64,000 bases of DNA from Bradyrhizobium sp. U87765 SZCCT0048 (GTDB lineage Bacteria > Pseudomonadota > Alphaproteobacteria > Rhizobiales > Xanthobacteraceae). The stretch covers positions 1,116,001 to 1,180,000 of the forward strand of contig NZ_JAFCMM010000002.1 of the NCBI RefSeq assembly GCF_018131225.1, given 5' to 3'. A program made the position numbers and the translations under genes. Positions 45,887 through 54,100 of the stretch are shown here, piece by piece. The first letter of the stretch is position 1, and every line of letters starts with the position of its first letter. The notes under the pieces were generated by a model, which searched no databases, had not been told where the DNA came from, and saw nothing but the letters and a program-made list of their open reading frames with translations.

Positions 45887-47656
45887 ATGGCGAACGACCA
45901 ACCAGCAGACATCCTCCTCCACGGCGGACGCATCCAGACATGCGACTTCCAGTCGCCGCCGCAGGAAGCCCTCCTCGTCCGCGGTGGACGCGTGGCGGCT
46001 GTCGGCCCGCTCTCCGCGCTGGAACGGATGGCAAGCGCGCGCACCGAACGCATCGACGTCAAGGGTGCGACGGTGCTCCCCGGCTTCGTCGACACCCACC
46101 CGCATGCCATGCATTTCGCAGCCCTGCGGCTCGGAACGGTCGACCTCAGCGACGCGCAATCCCATGACGACATCATCGCGCGGATCCGCGCCCGTGCGGC
46201 GGTCACCCCGCCCGGCGAATGGATCATGTGCACGCCGGTCGGCGAAGCGCACTATTTCCTTCGCCGGTCGTACCGCGACCTGCCCGAGGGCACGCTGCCC
46301 AATCGCTGGCGCCTCGACCAGGCCACCGACAAGCATCCCGTCATCATCCAGGCCTACGCGCCGACGCAGCCCAACATCGCCGCCCTCAACAGCATGGCGC
46401 TGAGCCAGCTTGGCATCTCGGAAGTGCTGCCGAGGCGGGTGTGCGACGTCTGGATCGACCGCGACGGCCAGAACCGCGTCAGCGGCATCCTGCGCGGCGC
46501 AGTCACCAACTACTACACGCGCGATCCGTTCTGGCTGCAGATCCTCAGCAAGCTGCCGGCGCCGCCGCCGATGATCTGGCCGGCCGCCGCGCAAGCAGGC
46601 ATGGCGGAGATGAACAGCATCGGCGTGACCAGTATTTTCGAGATTCATGCGATGAACATGACGCAGCTGGCTGCGTACCAGACGCTGAGGCGGGAAGACA
46701 AACTGACTTGCCGCGTGCTGGCGGGCCTTGACGTCGCCGATGCGGCGTTCGACCCGCACTATCAGCCGACCGATGCACAGATCCACGAGGTGATCGACTA
46801 CATCAAGGCATCGACCGACGTCGCCGACGACTGGCTGCGCATCGAGGGCGTGCTGCTGTGCCGGACCGGCCCCTGCAATCCCGGCTTCCTGCGGATGTAC
46901 GAGCCCATCAAGGGGCCCTATGGCGGGGAGATCTACGGCCTCGAGTTCTATCCGCGCCACATGGAGGAAACGGTCGTCCGGCACTGTGCGGACACCGACG
47001 TGCGCCTGAGCGCGCTGCTGGCAACGCCGCCGGACTTCGACGACTTCTTTGCCACCGTCGAAAAGCTCGGCGTGCAGGAGCAGGTCGCGCGAAACAAATG
47101 GATCGTCCAGCACGCCCTTCTGGTCAATGAAACCAGCGCGCGCAACATCGCGAAGCACGGCATGTGCTGCACCACCAGCAAGGGCTTCCACTGGGGCAAG
47201 GGCGACGTGTATTGCGAGCGGATCGGCGAGCATGCCCTGCGCGATCTCATTCCGATGCGGCGCCTGCTCGACCACGGCATCAAGGTCGGCGGCGGCACCG
47301 ACTGGGGTCCCAAGAGCGTTCTCGAGCAGATCCAGCTCGCCGAGACCTGCGAGATCGCCGGCTCAGGCCGCAAGAATCTGCAGTCCTCGCAACCGATCAG
47401 CCGTTCTGAAGCGATCCGGATGTTCACCAAGGATGCCGCCGACATCTTCGGCTGGAAGGGCATCGGCTCGATCGAGGTCGGCGGCTATGCCGATTTCGCC
47501 ATCATGGATGCCGATCCCTTCGAGGTGCCGGTCGACGACCTCTCGCAGATCCAGATTGTCCAGACCATCGTCGGTGGACGCACGGTGTTTTCCGCCGGCC
47601 AGCAGACCGGGCCGGATGGCCGCACCACCGCCCCCTTGGCCGCGGCATCGGCCTGA
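45887..47656 (+). CDS. Metal-dependent amidohydrolase (YtcJ-like, amidohydrolase family 3)
   Basis: A 589-residue TIM-barrel hydrolase. The metal motif is DTHPHAMHF (about 68-76), further ligands are in QHALLVNE and GGGTDWGP near residues 407 and 470, and the N- and C-terminal parts form the composite beta domain (ADILLHGGRIQT and VGGRTVF). Relatives hydrolyse cyclic amides or N-acyl compounds. I chose the ATG at 45887 with a GGCAGGA site; an ATG at 45839 is possible. With the divergent nitrilase and amidase it suggests stepwise breakdown of a nitrogen-containing ring or amide. Confidence 0.88.
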   Translation: MANDQPADILLHGGRIQTCDFQSPPQEALLVRGGRVAAVGPLSALERMASARTERIDVKGATVLPGFVDTHPHAMHFAALRLGTVDLSDAQSHDDIIARIRARAAVTPPGEWIMCTPVGEAHYFLRRSYRDLPEGTLPNRWRLDQATDKHPVIIQAYAPTQPNIAALNSMALSQLGISEVLPRRVCDVWIDRDGQNRVSGILRGAVTNYYTRDPFWLQILSKLPAPPPMIWPAAAQAGMAEMNSIGVTSIFEIHAMNMTQLAAYQTLRREDKLTCRVLAGLDVADAAFDPHYQPTDAQIHEVIDYIKASTDVADDWLRIEGVLLCRTGPCNPGFLRMYEPIKGPYGGEIYGLEFYPRHMEETVVRHCADTDVRLSALLATPPDFDDFFATVEKLGVQEQVARNKWIVQHALLVNETSARNIAKHGMCCTTSKGFHWGKGDVYCERIGEHALRDLIPMRRLLDHGIKVGGGTDWGPKSVLEQIQLAETCEIAGSGRKNLQSSQPISRSEAIRMFTKDAADIFGWKGIGSIEVGGYADFAIMDADPFEVPVDDLSQIQIVQTIVGGRTVFSAGQQTGPDGRTTAPLAAASA

Positions 47657-47674
47657 TCTGCCCTGACGACCCCC

Positions 47675-47700
47675 GCCGGATGCCCATCCTGGCATCCGGC
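47675..47700 (+). terminator. Perfect 10-bp hairpin after the amidohydrolase gene
   Basis: Stem 47675-47684 with 47691-47700, 6-nt loop, 19 bp past the stop. No T-run follows, so it may be a weak terminator. Confidence 0.5.
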
Positions 47701-47783
47701 GGCGCGCCGTCCGCATTTGCCGGTTGCAAATGCCATACGCTGCGGCAAGGTGGAGGCCTTGCCGGGAGCGCGTGCCAGTCTTC

Positions 47784-48398
47784 ATGTCCAGCACCGATGA
47801 TACCGCCCGATCGCCCGAGCCGGCCGACACGCCGCATTACCACGGCCATCGCGAACGGCTGCGCGAGCGTTTTCGCAACGCCGGTGCCGATGCCCTCAGC
47901 GACTACGAGATGATGGAGCTGGTGTTGTTTCGCGCGCTGCCGCGCCGCGACGTCAAGCCGCTCGCCAAGACCCTGCTCGCCGCTTTCGGCTCGTTCGCCG
48001 AAGCCGTGCATGCGCCGCCGGCACGGCTGCGCGAGATCGACGGCGTCGGCGACGCGGTGATCGGCGAGTTGCAGCTGATCGCCGCCGCGGCCGGACGCAT
48101 CGCCAAGGGCCAGCTCAAGAAGCGCACCGCGCTGTCGTCGTGGAGCGACGTCGTCGATTACTGCCGCACCGTGATGGCATTCGCCGACAAGGAACAGTTT
48201 CGTGTCCTGTTCCTCGACAAGCGCAACCAGTTGATCGCCGACGAGGTGCAGCAGGTCGGCACCATCGACCATACCCCGGTCTACCCCCGCGAGGTCGTCA
48301 AGCGCGGACTGGAGCTCTCCGCCACCGCGGTGATCCTGGTCCATAACCATCCTACTAGACCCACATCGATCACGCTCGATCACGCCCAAGCACATTGA
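47784..48398 (+). pseudogene. radC: radC truncated by the integrative island
   Basis: The frame codes 204 residues. The N-terminal UPF0758 helix-hairpin-helix region (YEMMELVLFRALPRRDVKPLAK, then LREIDGVGD) and most of the JAMM/MPN domain are normal. The protein matches RadC until the HNHP of the JAMM motif (about residue 190), then changes to TRPTSITLDHAQAH and stops. The remaining zinc ligands (the S-G-D-P...S-x-x-D part) and about 35 C-terminal residues are missing. The break is 180 bp before an integrase gene, so the island inserted here. The protein is probably non-functional. Confidence 0.85.
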
Positions 48399-48400
48399 AA
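48345..48400. other. Left end of the integrative island (attL region)
   Basis: The radC frame loses homology at about 48350, right after the HNHP codons. Just beyond it lies a small direct repeat, GATCACGCTC then GATCACGCCC (48367-48386). The exact core repeat cannot be fixed without the right end, which I could not find in the window. Confidence 0.5.
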
Positions 48401-48442
48401 CACCACGATTTTTGGGCTTGAAAAGCTTCCGGTGACTGGGGC

Positions 48443-48515
48443 AAACTGAGGGCGGTAATTGGGGGATCGGAGCACATTCCGACCCCAATAACCGACTGAC
48501 TACCGCCCTCAGTTT
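48443..48515. repeat. Long inverted repeat upstream of the integrase gene
   Basis: A perfect 15-bp arm pair, 48443-48457 and 48501-48515, with a second nested pair (ATTGGGG 48458-48464, CCCCAAT 48483-48489). The whole could fold as a long stem with an 11-nt bulge on one side. It ends 14 bp before the integrase start and may be a regulatory hairpin or an integrase/excisionase arm site. Confidence 0.65.
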
Positions 48516-48529
48516 TCGGGAGACGTAGC

Positions 48530-49783
48530 ATGGGCAGCCTCACCGATGGCGCGATCCGGCGCAGCATCAAGGACGTCGAACTGACCGGAAAGCAGAAGTC
48601 CCTGGCCGACGGCGAGGGACGCGGCGTGGGCCGCCTGGTCCTCGTCGTGCGGCCGATGCCTAAGCGGGTGCTGGCGGAATGGATGGCCCAGCAATGGCGC
48701 GACGGTAAGCGGATCAAGGCGAAACTCGGCGACTATCCATCGATGTCGCTCGCCGCAGCCCGAGAGGTTTTCAAGCGCGACTTCGCGGACGCGATCCAGA
48801 AGGGTCGGAGCATCAAGATCGTCACCGATGCTCGGCCCGGAACCGTCGCCGACCTTTTCGAAGCCTACGTCGCCTCGCTCAAAGAAGCAGGTAAGCCGTC
48901 CTGGAAGGAAACGGAGAAAGGACTGAACAAGGTAGCCGACACTCTTGGGCGCAACCGCCTTGCCCGGGAGATCGAGCCGGACGAGGTGACGGAGGTGCTC
49001 CGCCCGATCTTTGAGCGTGGGGCCCCTGCCATGGCGGACCACGTCCGCTGCTACATCCGCGCAGCTTACAGCTGGGGAATGAAATCGGAGCACGACTATC
49101 GAAACACGTCGCCGCGCCGATTTCGACTGGTCTACAATCCGGCGGCAGGTATCCCGACTGAGCCTAAGGTCGTCGGGTCCCGGTGGCTGGACGAAGATGA
49201 GTTTGTCCAGCTCTGGCGATGGCTCGAATGCCCCGACGTGCCGGTGCACCCGCCCTATCTGCGGGCCGTTCAGATCCTGATGCTCACGGGCCAGCGGGTC
49301 GAGGAAATCGCGCGCCTTCACAAGGATCAGTGGGATTCCCGCGAACGAATTCTCGACTGGTCAAAAACCAAGAACAGCAAGCCTCATGCGGTCCCTGTTC
49401 CGTCCTTGGCGGCGGAGCTTCTCGATTCCATTAAGCCGAACGAACATGGGTGGTTCTTCCCCTCGGCGAAGGATCCATCGAAGCCCGTCAGCCATGGGAC
49501 GCTCTATGCCTTTATGTGGCGCCAGCGCGACCGCGGCGTCATCCCGGTCGTGACCAATCGCGACTTGCGGCGAACGTGGAAGACGCTGTCAGGCAAGGCT
49601 GGCGTGCCGAAGGAAATCCGCGATCGCATTCAGAACCATGCGCTGCAGGACGTTAGCTCCAAGAGCTACGACCGCTGGAACTACATGCCAGAGAAGCGAG
49701 CTGGCATGGCGCGCTGGGACAAGTTCGCCCGCACCATGCTGGCCAAGAAGCCCGTCCGCCGGCCAGCGAAGCAGGCGGCGTGA
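48530..49783 (+). CDS. Tyrosine integrase with DUF4102 N-terminal domain
   Basis: A 417-residue site-specific recombinase. Residues 1-90 form the DUF4102 arm-binding domain, 100-200 the core-binding domain, and 210-400 the catalytic domain with Arg in LTGQRVEEIARL, RDLRRT (box II, in which the usual HxxR His is Arg), and QNHALQDVSSKSYDRW ending in the nucleophile Tyr. Such enzymes mobilise genomic islands and usually use tRNA genes; here the neighbour is truncated radC. It starts the island and overlaps the nuclease-like gene by GTGA. Confidence 0.95.
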   Translation: MGSLTDGAIRRSIKDVELTGKQKSLADGEGRGVGRLVLVVRPMPKRVLAEWMAQQWRDGKRIKAKLGDYPSMSLAAAREVFKRDFADAIQKGRSIKIVTDARPGTVADLFEAYVASLKEAGKPSWKETEKGLNKVADTLGRNRLAREIEPDEVTEVLRPIFERGAPAMADHVRCYIRAAYSWGMKSEHDYRNTSPRRFRLVYNPAAGIPTEPKVVGSRWLDEDEFVQLWRWLECPDVPVHPPYLRAVQILMLTGQRVEEIARLHKDQWDSRERILDWSKTKNSKPHAVPVPSLAAELLDSIKPNEHGWFFPSAKDPSKPVSHGTLYAFMWRQRDRGVIPVVTNRDLRRTWKTLSGKAGVPKEIRDRIQNHALQDVSSKSYDRWNYMPEKRAGMARWDKFARTMLAKKPVRRPAKQAA

Positions 49784-50202
49784 TCTCGCGCGTACTTATG
49801 ATCGTGGCGTGCGTCTTGGCCGCTGGGGCGGCTGCGACCCCGGCAGCTGCGGATCCGTGCACAGCACCGGTCCCCACTCGCGCCGGTCACTCCTTTTCGG
49901 GCCAGGTCCGTTACGTGGGTGACGGCGACGGCCTGTGCGTCGGCGATTCCCCAGATCCGACGACTTGGATCGAGGTCCGCCTGGCGGATTTCGATGCGCC
50001 CGAGCTTCACGCCCCAATCGGAGCGCGTGCCAAGGCAGCACTGGAAGATGTCGCTCTCGGCCGCGGGGCCTTCTGCACCGCGGTGCGTGGCCGCAATGGC
50101 CGCGTGCAGGTCTATGACCGCGTCATCGCCGTCTGCCAGATCAGCGGACGATCGATCGGAACATTGTTGCGGCAGATCGGCGCGCCTCAGGGCGGCCGCT
50201 AG
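49780..50202 (+). CDS. Secreted thermonuclease-like (SNase) domain protein
   Basis: A 140-residue protein. A signal peptide (about residues 1-24, ending AAA) precedes a compact domain with RYVGDGDGLCVGD, VRLADFDAPEL and RAKAALEDVALGR, which resemble the catalytic core of staphylococcal-type nucleases (D, R and E positions). A small protein like this could be a periplasmic or secreted nuclease. The start is GTG at 49780 overlapping the integrase stop; an ATG at 49798 is the alternative. Its link to the island's defence genes is positional only. Confidence 0.8.
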   Translation: MISRVLMIVACVLAAGAAATPAAADPCTAPVPTRAGHSFSGQVRYVGDGDGLCVGDSPDPTTWIEVRLADFDAPELHAPIGARAKAALEDVALGRGAFCTAVRGRNGRVQVYDRVIAVCQISGRSIGTLLRQIGAPQGGR

Positions 50203-50352
50203 CCCGAGAACCTGTAGCTCCCTAGGCTCACCCGCTGTCGCTCGAGCGTCCAAGCTCCTGTGGACCCGCTTCGCACAGACGATGAGATACTGCCTCGGTG
50301 CCGAAGCAACATGCCGGCCATCGCCGACCCCGCGCGGGCTGATCCCGCAAAC

Positions 50353-52290
50353 TCACTGTAACCAGCTCGCGGGAATGAGCTTCTCGCCCTTCCTCCATCG
50401 CTCGATCACCGCCGTTGCGAACCACTCCGGCTTTAGGTCTGCGTGATCCATGATGATGATCTGCAGCTCCGGCGCGAGTTCGGCCGCTGCATCGGCCGCC
50501 AGCTTGAAGAGCTGCAGCACGGCGGTCTGGTCCTCGTCGGAAAGCCCGTCGATTGAACCTTCCGCATCGCGGTCCGGTGGATAGTGAGCTTGAGATGGCT
50601 GGTCGAAAATGATGAACCCCGGCACGGGACGCTTCTTTTGACGAAACCATTTATGGAGAGCCAGGTGTGCCAGGACGTGGTAGCCGACCCAATTCTCGCC
50701 GCTTCCCATCCGGAACAAAGGGACCGGACCGTCAAGAGTATCAGCGACGACCGTCAGGGCCCTGATGTCGAGCCTTAGCTGGCTACCTCGGTGCTCCAGT
50801 TCCAGATCGTCAGAATACTGGGTCATGTAGCGGCCGATAATGTTCAAGAAGGCATCAAGCTTTTCCTTCATCGCTTCGGCGTCGAGCTCCCGCTCCAGCG
50901 CCGCAACCCGAATCCGGCTTGCCGCGATGGCCGATTTCAGCCCTGAGCTGGTGTCGGCGGTGCTGGCGGTCTCGACATACTGAGTGATCTTTCCGGTTGT
51001 TCGCGCCTGTAGAATGAAGCTGTCCTGTTGAACGCGGAGGATCTCGTTCTCCCTCATTCGCGCCGCAATCTGCTGCTGGTTTTCCCGCAGACGCTGCTCG
51101 ATGTCGGCCTCTTCGCGATTGAGCGACGCCAATCTGAGCTGAAGCCGCGGGTTCTCAGCCTCAACCGCCTCGAGTTGATCGCTGAGCTCCTGAAGCGAGC
51201 GCTGCATCTGCACCACGGTCGGCGCCGGCACGGGAAGCTGGCTTTCGCACAGCGGGCAATGAGCGGAATCGTGATCGCCATGTTTGATCAGGCCGACGGA
51301 GCTCAAGCGAGCTCGCTGCTCTTTTGCTTCACGTTCGTAGCCACTCGTCTCCGACGTAAACGTCCGGGTCGATCGAATCTCGGCGTTGACCCTCTCGAGT
51401 TCGGTTCGAAGACCCTGGCGTTCAGCGCGTAGGCCAGCCAGCACGTCCTCGCCGTCACCCACCATAAAATTGTCGCGCACGCCGGTGTCACGCACCACGC
51501 GCTGAAGAACCGCAAGGACCGCCTCGTAGGTGAGCGCGACAGTCCGCTCGTCGATAAGTCCCACCTGTTTGGCTTCGTCGACAAGGGCGCGCGCACGCGG
51601 GTACGTGCTGCTATCAAGGGCGTCCGCGTCGCGGAGCTGGCGTTCTAGCTGACGTAGTTCGCGTTTGGCCTGATCGAGCTGGGATTGCTTGAATAGGCGG
51701 TCTTCATCCACGGCCCCAAGGAAATAGGGCAACGTATCTTTGATGGCCTGACTGACGAAGTCCTCGCCTTGCCGGTGGAACAGGCGCTGTTTGCTGTCGA
51801 TGTCGTTCTGGTCTTGGAAGGAGAGCAACAGCGCGTGCCGGAAGTTTGCCTCCAGCGGGTCGCGGGTTGGGGTCGGAGGTCGATGTTCGTTCTCGCTGAT
51901 GCCGATCGCGGCGCCGAGGAACTTCTCTACTGCGCCCACCGTCGTGTTTTTGAACAGGGCGGACTCCGACGGTGTCTCGATGCTCGACCCTCGGTCCATG
52001 TAGATATCGCCGTTCGTTCGATCGCCGACATCGGGGTTGCGACGGGCGATGAAGATCTGTCCGTCGCCAATTTGAAACAGCAAAGCATACCAGCCGACAT
52101 ACTTGCGGATCACGCCATCCGCGACGTTGCATTCGCTGCGGCCCGTACAGTAATCGATGATGTCGATTATCGCTGACTTGCCGGTTTTTGAGCCGCCGGT
52201 CAGTATATTTAGCTCGCCGGGTCTGAACACGACCTCGCGAACTTCACCCCGGCGACTGTAGAGAATGAGCTTGGCAATTTGCAGACTCAC
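50353..52290 (-). CDS. ABC-3C system ATPase (DUF3732, SMC/Rad50-like)
   Basis: A 645-residue ATPase of the ABC three-component class. Walker A is GGSKTGKSAIIDIIDYC (about residues 25-41), followed by a long coiled-coil central part (about 200-500) that contains a CPLCESQLP zinc-hook-like CxxC (about 330). The Walker B region reads PGFIIFDQPSQAHYP (about 570), a variant seen in DUF3732. The signature-like FRMGSGENWVGYH lies before it. It starts at GTG 52290, overlapping the middle component stop (GTGA). It is the last gene of the operon and should power or gate the nuclease-bearing subunit; direct evidence is lacking. Confidence 0.92.
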   Translation of the reverse strand: MSLQIAKLILYSRRGEVREVVFRPGELNILTGGSKTGKSAIIDIIDYCTGRSECNVADGVIRKYVGWYALLFQIGDGQIFIARRNPDVGDRTNGDIYMDRGSSIETPSESALFKNTTVGAVEKFLGAAIGISENEHRPPTPTRDPLEANFRHALLLSFQDQNDIDSKQRLFHRQGEDFVSQAIKDTLPYFLGAVDEDRLFKQSQLDQAKRELRQLERQLRDADALDSSTYPRARALVDEAKQVGLIDERTVALTYEAVLAVLQRVVRDTGVRDNFMVGDGEDVLAGLRAERQGLRTELERVNAEIRSTRTFTSETSGYEREAKEQRARLSSVGLIKHGDHDSAHCPLCESQLPVPAPTVVQMQRSLQELSDQLEAVEAENPRLQLRLASLNREEADIEQRLRENQQQIAARMRENEILRVQQDSFILQARTTGKITQYVETASTADTSSGLKSAIAASRIRVAALERELDAEAMKEKLDAFLNIIGRYMTQYSDDLELEHRGSQLRLDIRALTVVADTLDGPVPLFRMGSGENWVGYHVLAHLALHKWFRQKKRPVPGFIIFDQPSQAHYPPDRDAEGSIDGLSDEDQTAVLQLFKLAADAAAELAPELQIIIMDHADLKPEWFATAVIERWRKGEKLIPASWLQ

Positions 52291-52787
52291 GGTGTCACCC
52301 CCCACGCGGCGTAGATTGTTGCGGTTGTGCCCGCGGCGGCAAACCATCGTCCCAAGAAACCTGCCCGGTCGACGCACTCGCGGGCTTCTGCGGTGAACAG
52401 CGCGGTCCGCTTCTCGGTCGCGGTTTGACGCTTCGCCCCAACGCTCAGGTCGCCGCTGTCCGCCAGCGCCAAGATCTGGTGCTGAGCACCGAACACAACG
52501 GCTTCGCGGGTGATCGCGCTCAGGCGCGTCACCCTGTTCGCGAAGTCGACAAGTTGCTCACGGTTGTCCTGAATCCAAGGCAAAAGCGAGGTCACTGTCG
52601 AGCTCGGCAACGCTCGCCGCGTGCCCTGGTGCAGAACGATCGGGAGAATAAGGAAGGTGAGAGCAAACGGGAACGGCCGCCCCGCCTTCTTCGTATAGTC
52701 TTCAGTCGTCTTCGCCAGCAAAGTGGCGCAGAAAGCCGGATTGAACAGATAAGCTTCTTCGGTGACGCGGTTCGACCAGGGCTGCAT
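52287..52787 (-). CDS. ABC-3C system middle component
   Basis: A 166-residue protein that fits the three-component ABC system middle component family: NRVTEEAYLFNPAFCATLLA, then FPFALTFLILPIVLHQGTRRALP, and a C-terminal AGFLGRWFAAAGTTATIYAAWGV. These segments recur in the middle components named by Krishnan, Burroughs, Iyer and Aravind for ABC-3C conflict systems. It starts three bases after the effector gene and overlaps the ATPase gene by GTGA. It probably bridges the ATPase and the effector. Confidence 0.9.
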   Translation of the reverse strand: MQPWSNRVTEEAYLFNPAFCATLLAKTTEDYTKKAGRPFPFALTFLILPIVLHQGTRRALPSSTVTSLLPWIQDNREQLVDFANRVTRLSAITREAVVFGAQHQILALADSGDLSVGAKRQTATEKRTALFTAEARECVDRAGFLGRWFAAAGTTATIYAAWGVTP

Positions 52788-52790
52788 GGA

Positions 52791-53987
52791 TTAGCCCACC
52801 CCGTCATCGGAAGGGTCATCCTGGTCGCTCTGATATTCAGGATGCCACCCGACTGCGTATCGATTCGACAGTATGTGATAGCTGCCGTGGGTCAGGAACC
52901 GGTCCCGAACGCTTCTCAATGTAAACTGGGCCTCGTTCTCCACCCATTTGTAAAGCAGCTGCCCGGCGGCGACCTTCTCGGTGGGCGGGCAACCCGGGCC
53001 GAGTTCGTCGACCAAGGCGGCGTGGCGCGGCTCCCACGCTTCCACGAGCTGCCGCTCATAGTTCTCGAGTTCGCCACCTACGAGAAGCTCTTCGCGCGCC
53101 CAGCGCGATCGCTGCTCGGACGCTCGGTAATAGTCTCGAATCGCGAACTCCACGCGCCGCGGGCCGACCTCGATCCTTCGCAACTGTTTCACGAAAGGAC
53201 GCTTGTCGAGTTCGGCGACGACCGTCGGTGACGGATAGGTGGACGCATAATCGACCGGCAGGGCGTCTCGCCTGAACTCCTCCCGAAGTTCATCGACCCG
53301 CTGGTCAATGGCGAGCACGGGGATGGCCGAAGGGCCTGCTCCGGAGAGGGCCTTGATCACCACGCCGAACCACCATCCTTCAAGGCGCTCTACCAGATGG
53401 TCGACCTGATCGCGCGGCGCGGCGTGAACGAGCTCGCGCGCGATCTCATCCCCGACGTCGACGATGTTGGGCGAGCCGTCGAGAACGAGGATCGCCTTCA
53501 GCATGCTTTGACGCAAATCTTCCGGCAGCGCCGAGTAGGCTTGATAGGCTGCAGCGTTCTCCTTGTTCTTGGATGAAGCAGCGGTCTTCAGGAGCAGCTG
53601 ATCAGCGGCCGACTCATCCCGTTCGCGCATGCGCAAGAGCGCCGCCGCTGACCCATCTGGCGCGAACCCTGTCGTCAACAGGACGAACTTGATCCTGAAG
53701 GGCGCCTCGACGTCTTCCGTCACGCGCTTGGTCCAGATGAGCAACGTTTTCCACAGATCGACGCTGGCATCCGTCAGGTTGCCCAGCTTGCCCACATGGT
53801 GCTTGGTCTGGATAAGCTGTGTCGGCTCACCGTTGACCTCGAACCCCACATCGTCGAACTTCTCGATCGAAATCTCCAGTTGGGGCGACTTGGCGATAGC
53901 CTGAAGACCGGCGAGCAAGGCGTAGCGGCATTGAAAAAGGTAGCCAGTCGCCGAAGCGCTGGCTTCGTGCGTGCTGGCTGGCTTCAT
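52791..53987 (-). CDS. ABC-3C effector: Cap4/DUF4297-like nuclease plus ABC-3C C-terminal domain
   Basis: A 398-residue protein. The N-terminal half has the layout of DUF4297/Cap4-type restriction-like nucleases: GYLFQCRYALLAGLQ (about 14-28), an acidic strand SIEKFDDVGFE (about 40-50) and LIQTKHH (about 58-64), the D-E-(x)QxK pattern. The C-terminal part (about 200-385) with WWFGVVIKAL, PSAIPVLAIDQRVDELREEF and TLRSVRDRFLTHGSYHILSNRYAVGWHPEYQ matches the ABC-3C C-terminal domain. Known: such systems are predicted anti-phage modules. Inference: this one kills or cuts DNA when triggered. It is the first gene of its operon. Confidence 0.85.
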   Translation of the reverse strand: MKPASTHEASASATGYLFQCRYALLAGLQAIAKSPQLEISIEKFDDVGFEVNGEPTQLIQTKHHVGKLGNLTDASVDLWKTLLIWTKRVTEDVEAPFRIKFVLLTTGFAPDGSAAALLRMRERDESAADQLLLKTAASSKNKENAAAYQAYSALPEDLRQSMLKAILVLDGSPNIVDVGDEIARELVHAAPRDQVDHLVERLEGWWFGVVIKALSGAGPSAIPVLAIDQRVDELREEFRRDALPVDYASTYPSPTVVAELDKRPFVKQLRRIEVGPRRVEFAIRDYYRASEQRSRWAREELLVGGELENYERQLVEAWEPRHAALVDELGPGCPPTEKVAAGQLLYKWVENEAQFTLRSVRDRFLTHGSYHILSNRYAVGWHPEYQSDQDDPSDDGVG

Positions 53988-54100
53988 CCCTGGCTCTGGC
54001 CCCTACTCAAATGAAGATTCCTTCGGTTCGGTAATTACAGCGATCACCTTCAATGTAAGTGACCGCTCGTGCAATACAGAATGCCCAGTCCTGTCCCCCA

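Noticed and set aside
45794..47275. Upstream in-frame extension of the LuxR gene across the amidohydrolase gene
   Set aside because: This part is the reverse complement of a well-conserved enzyme; the LuxR protein is complete from 45793.
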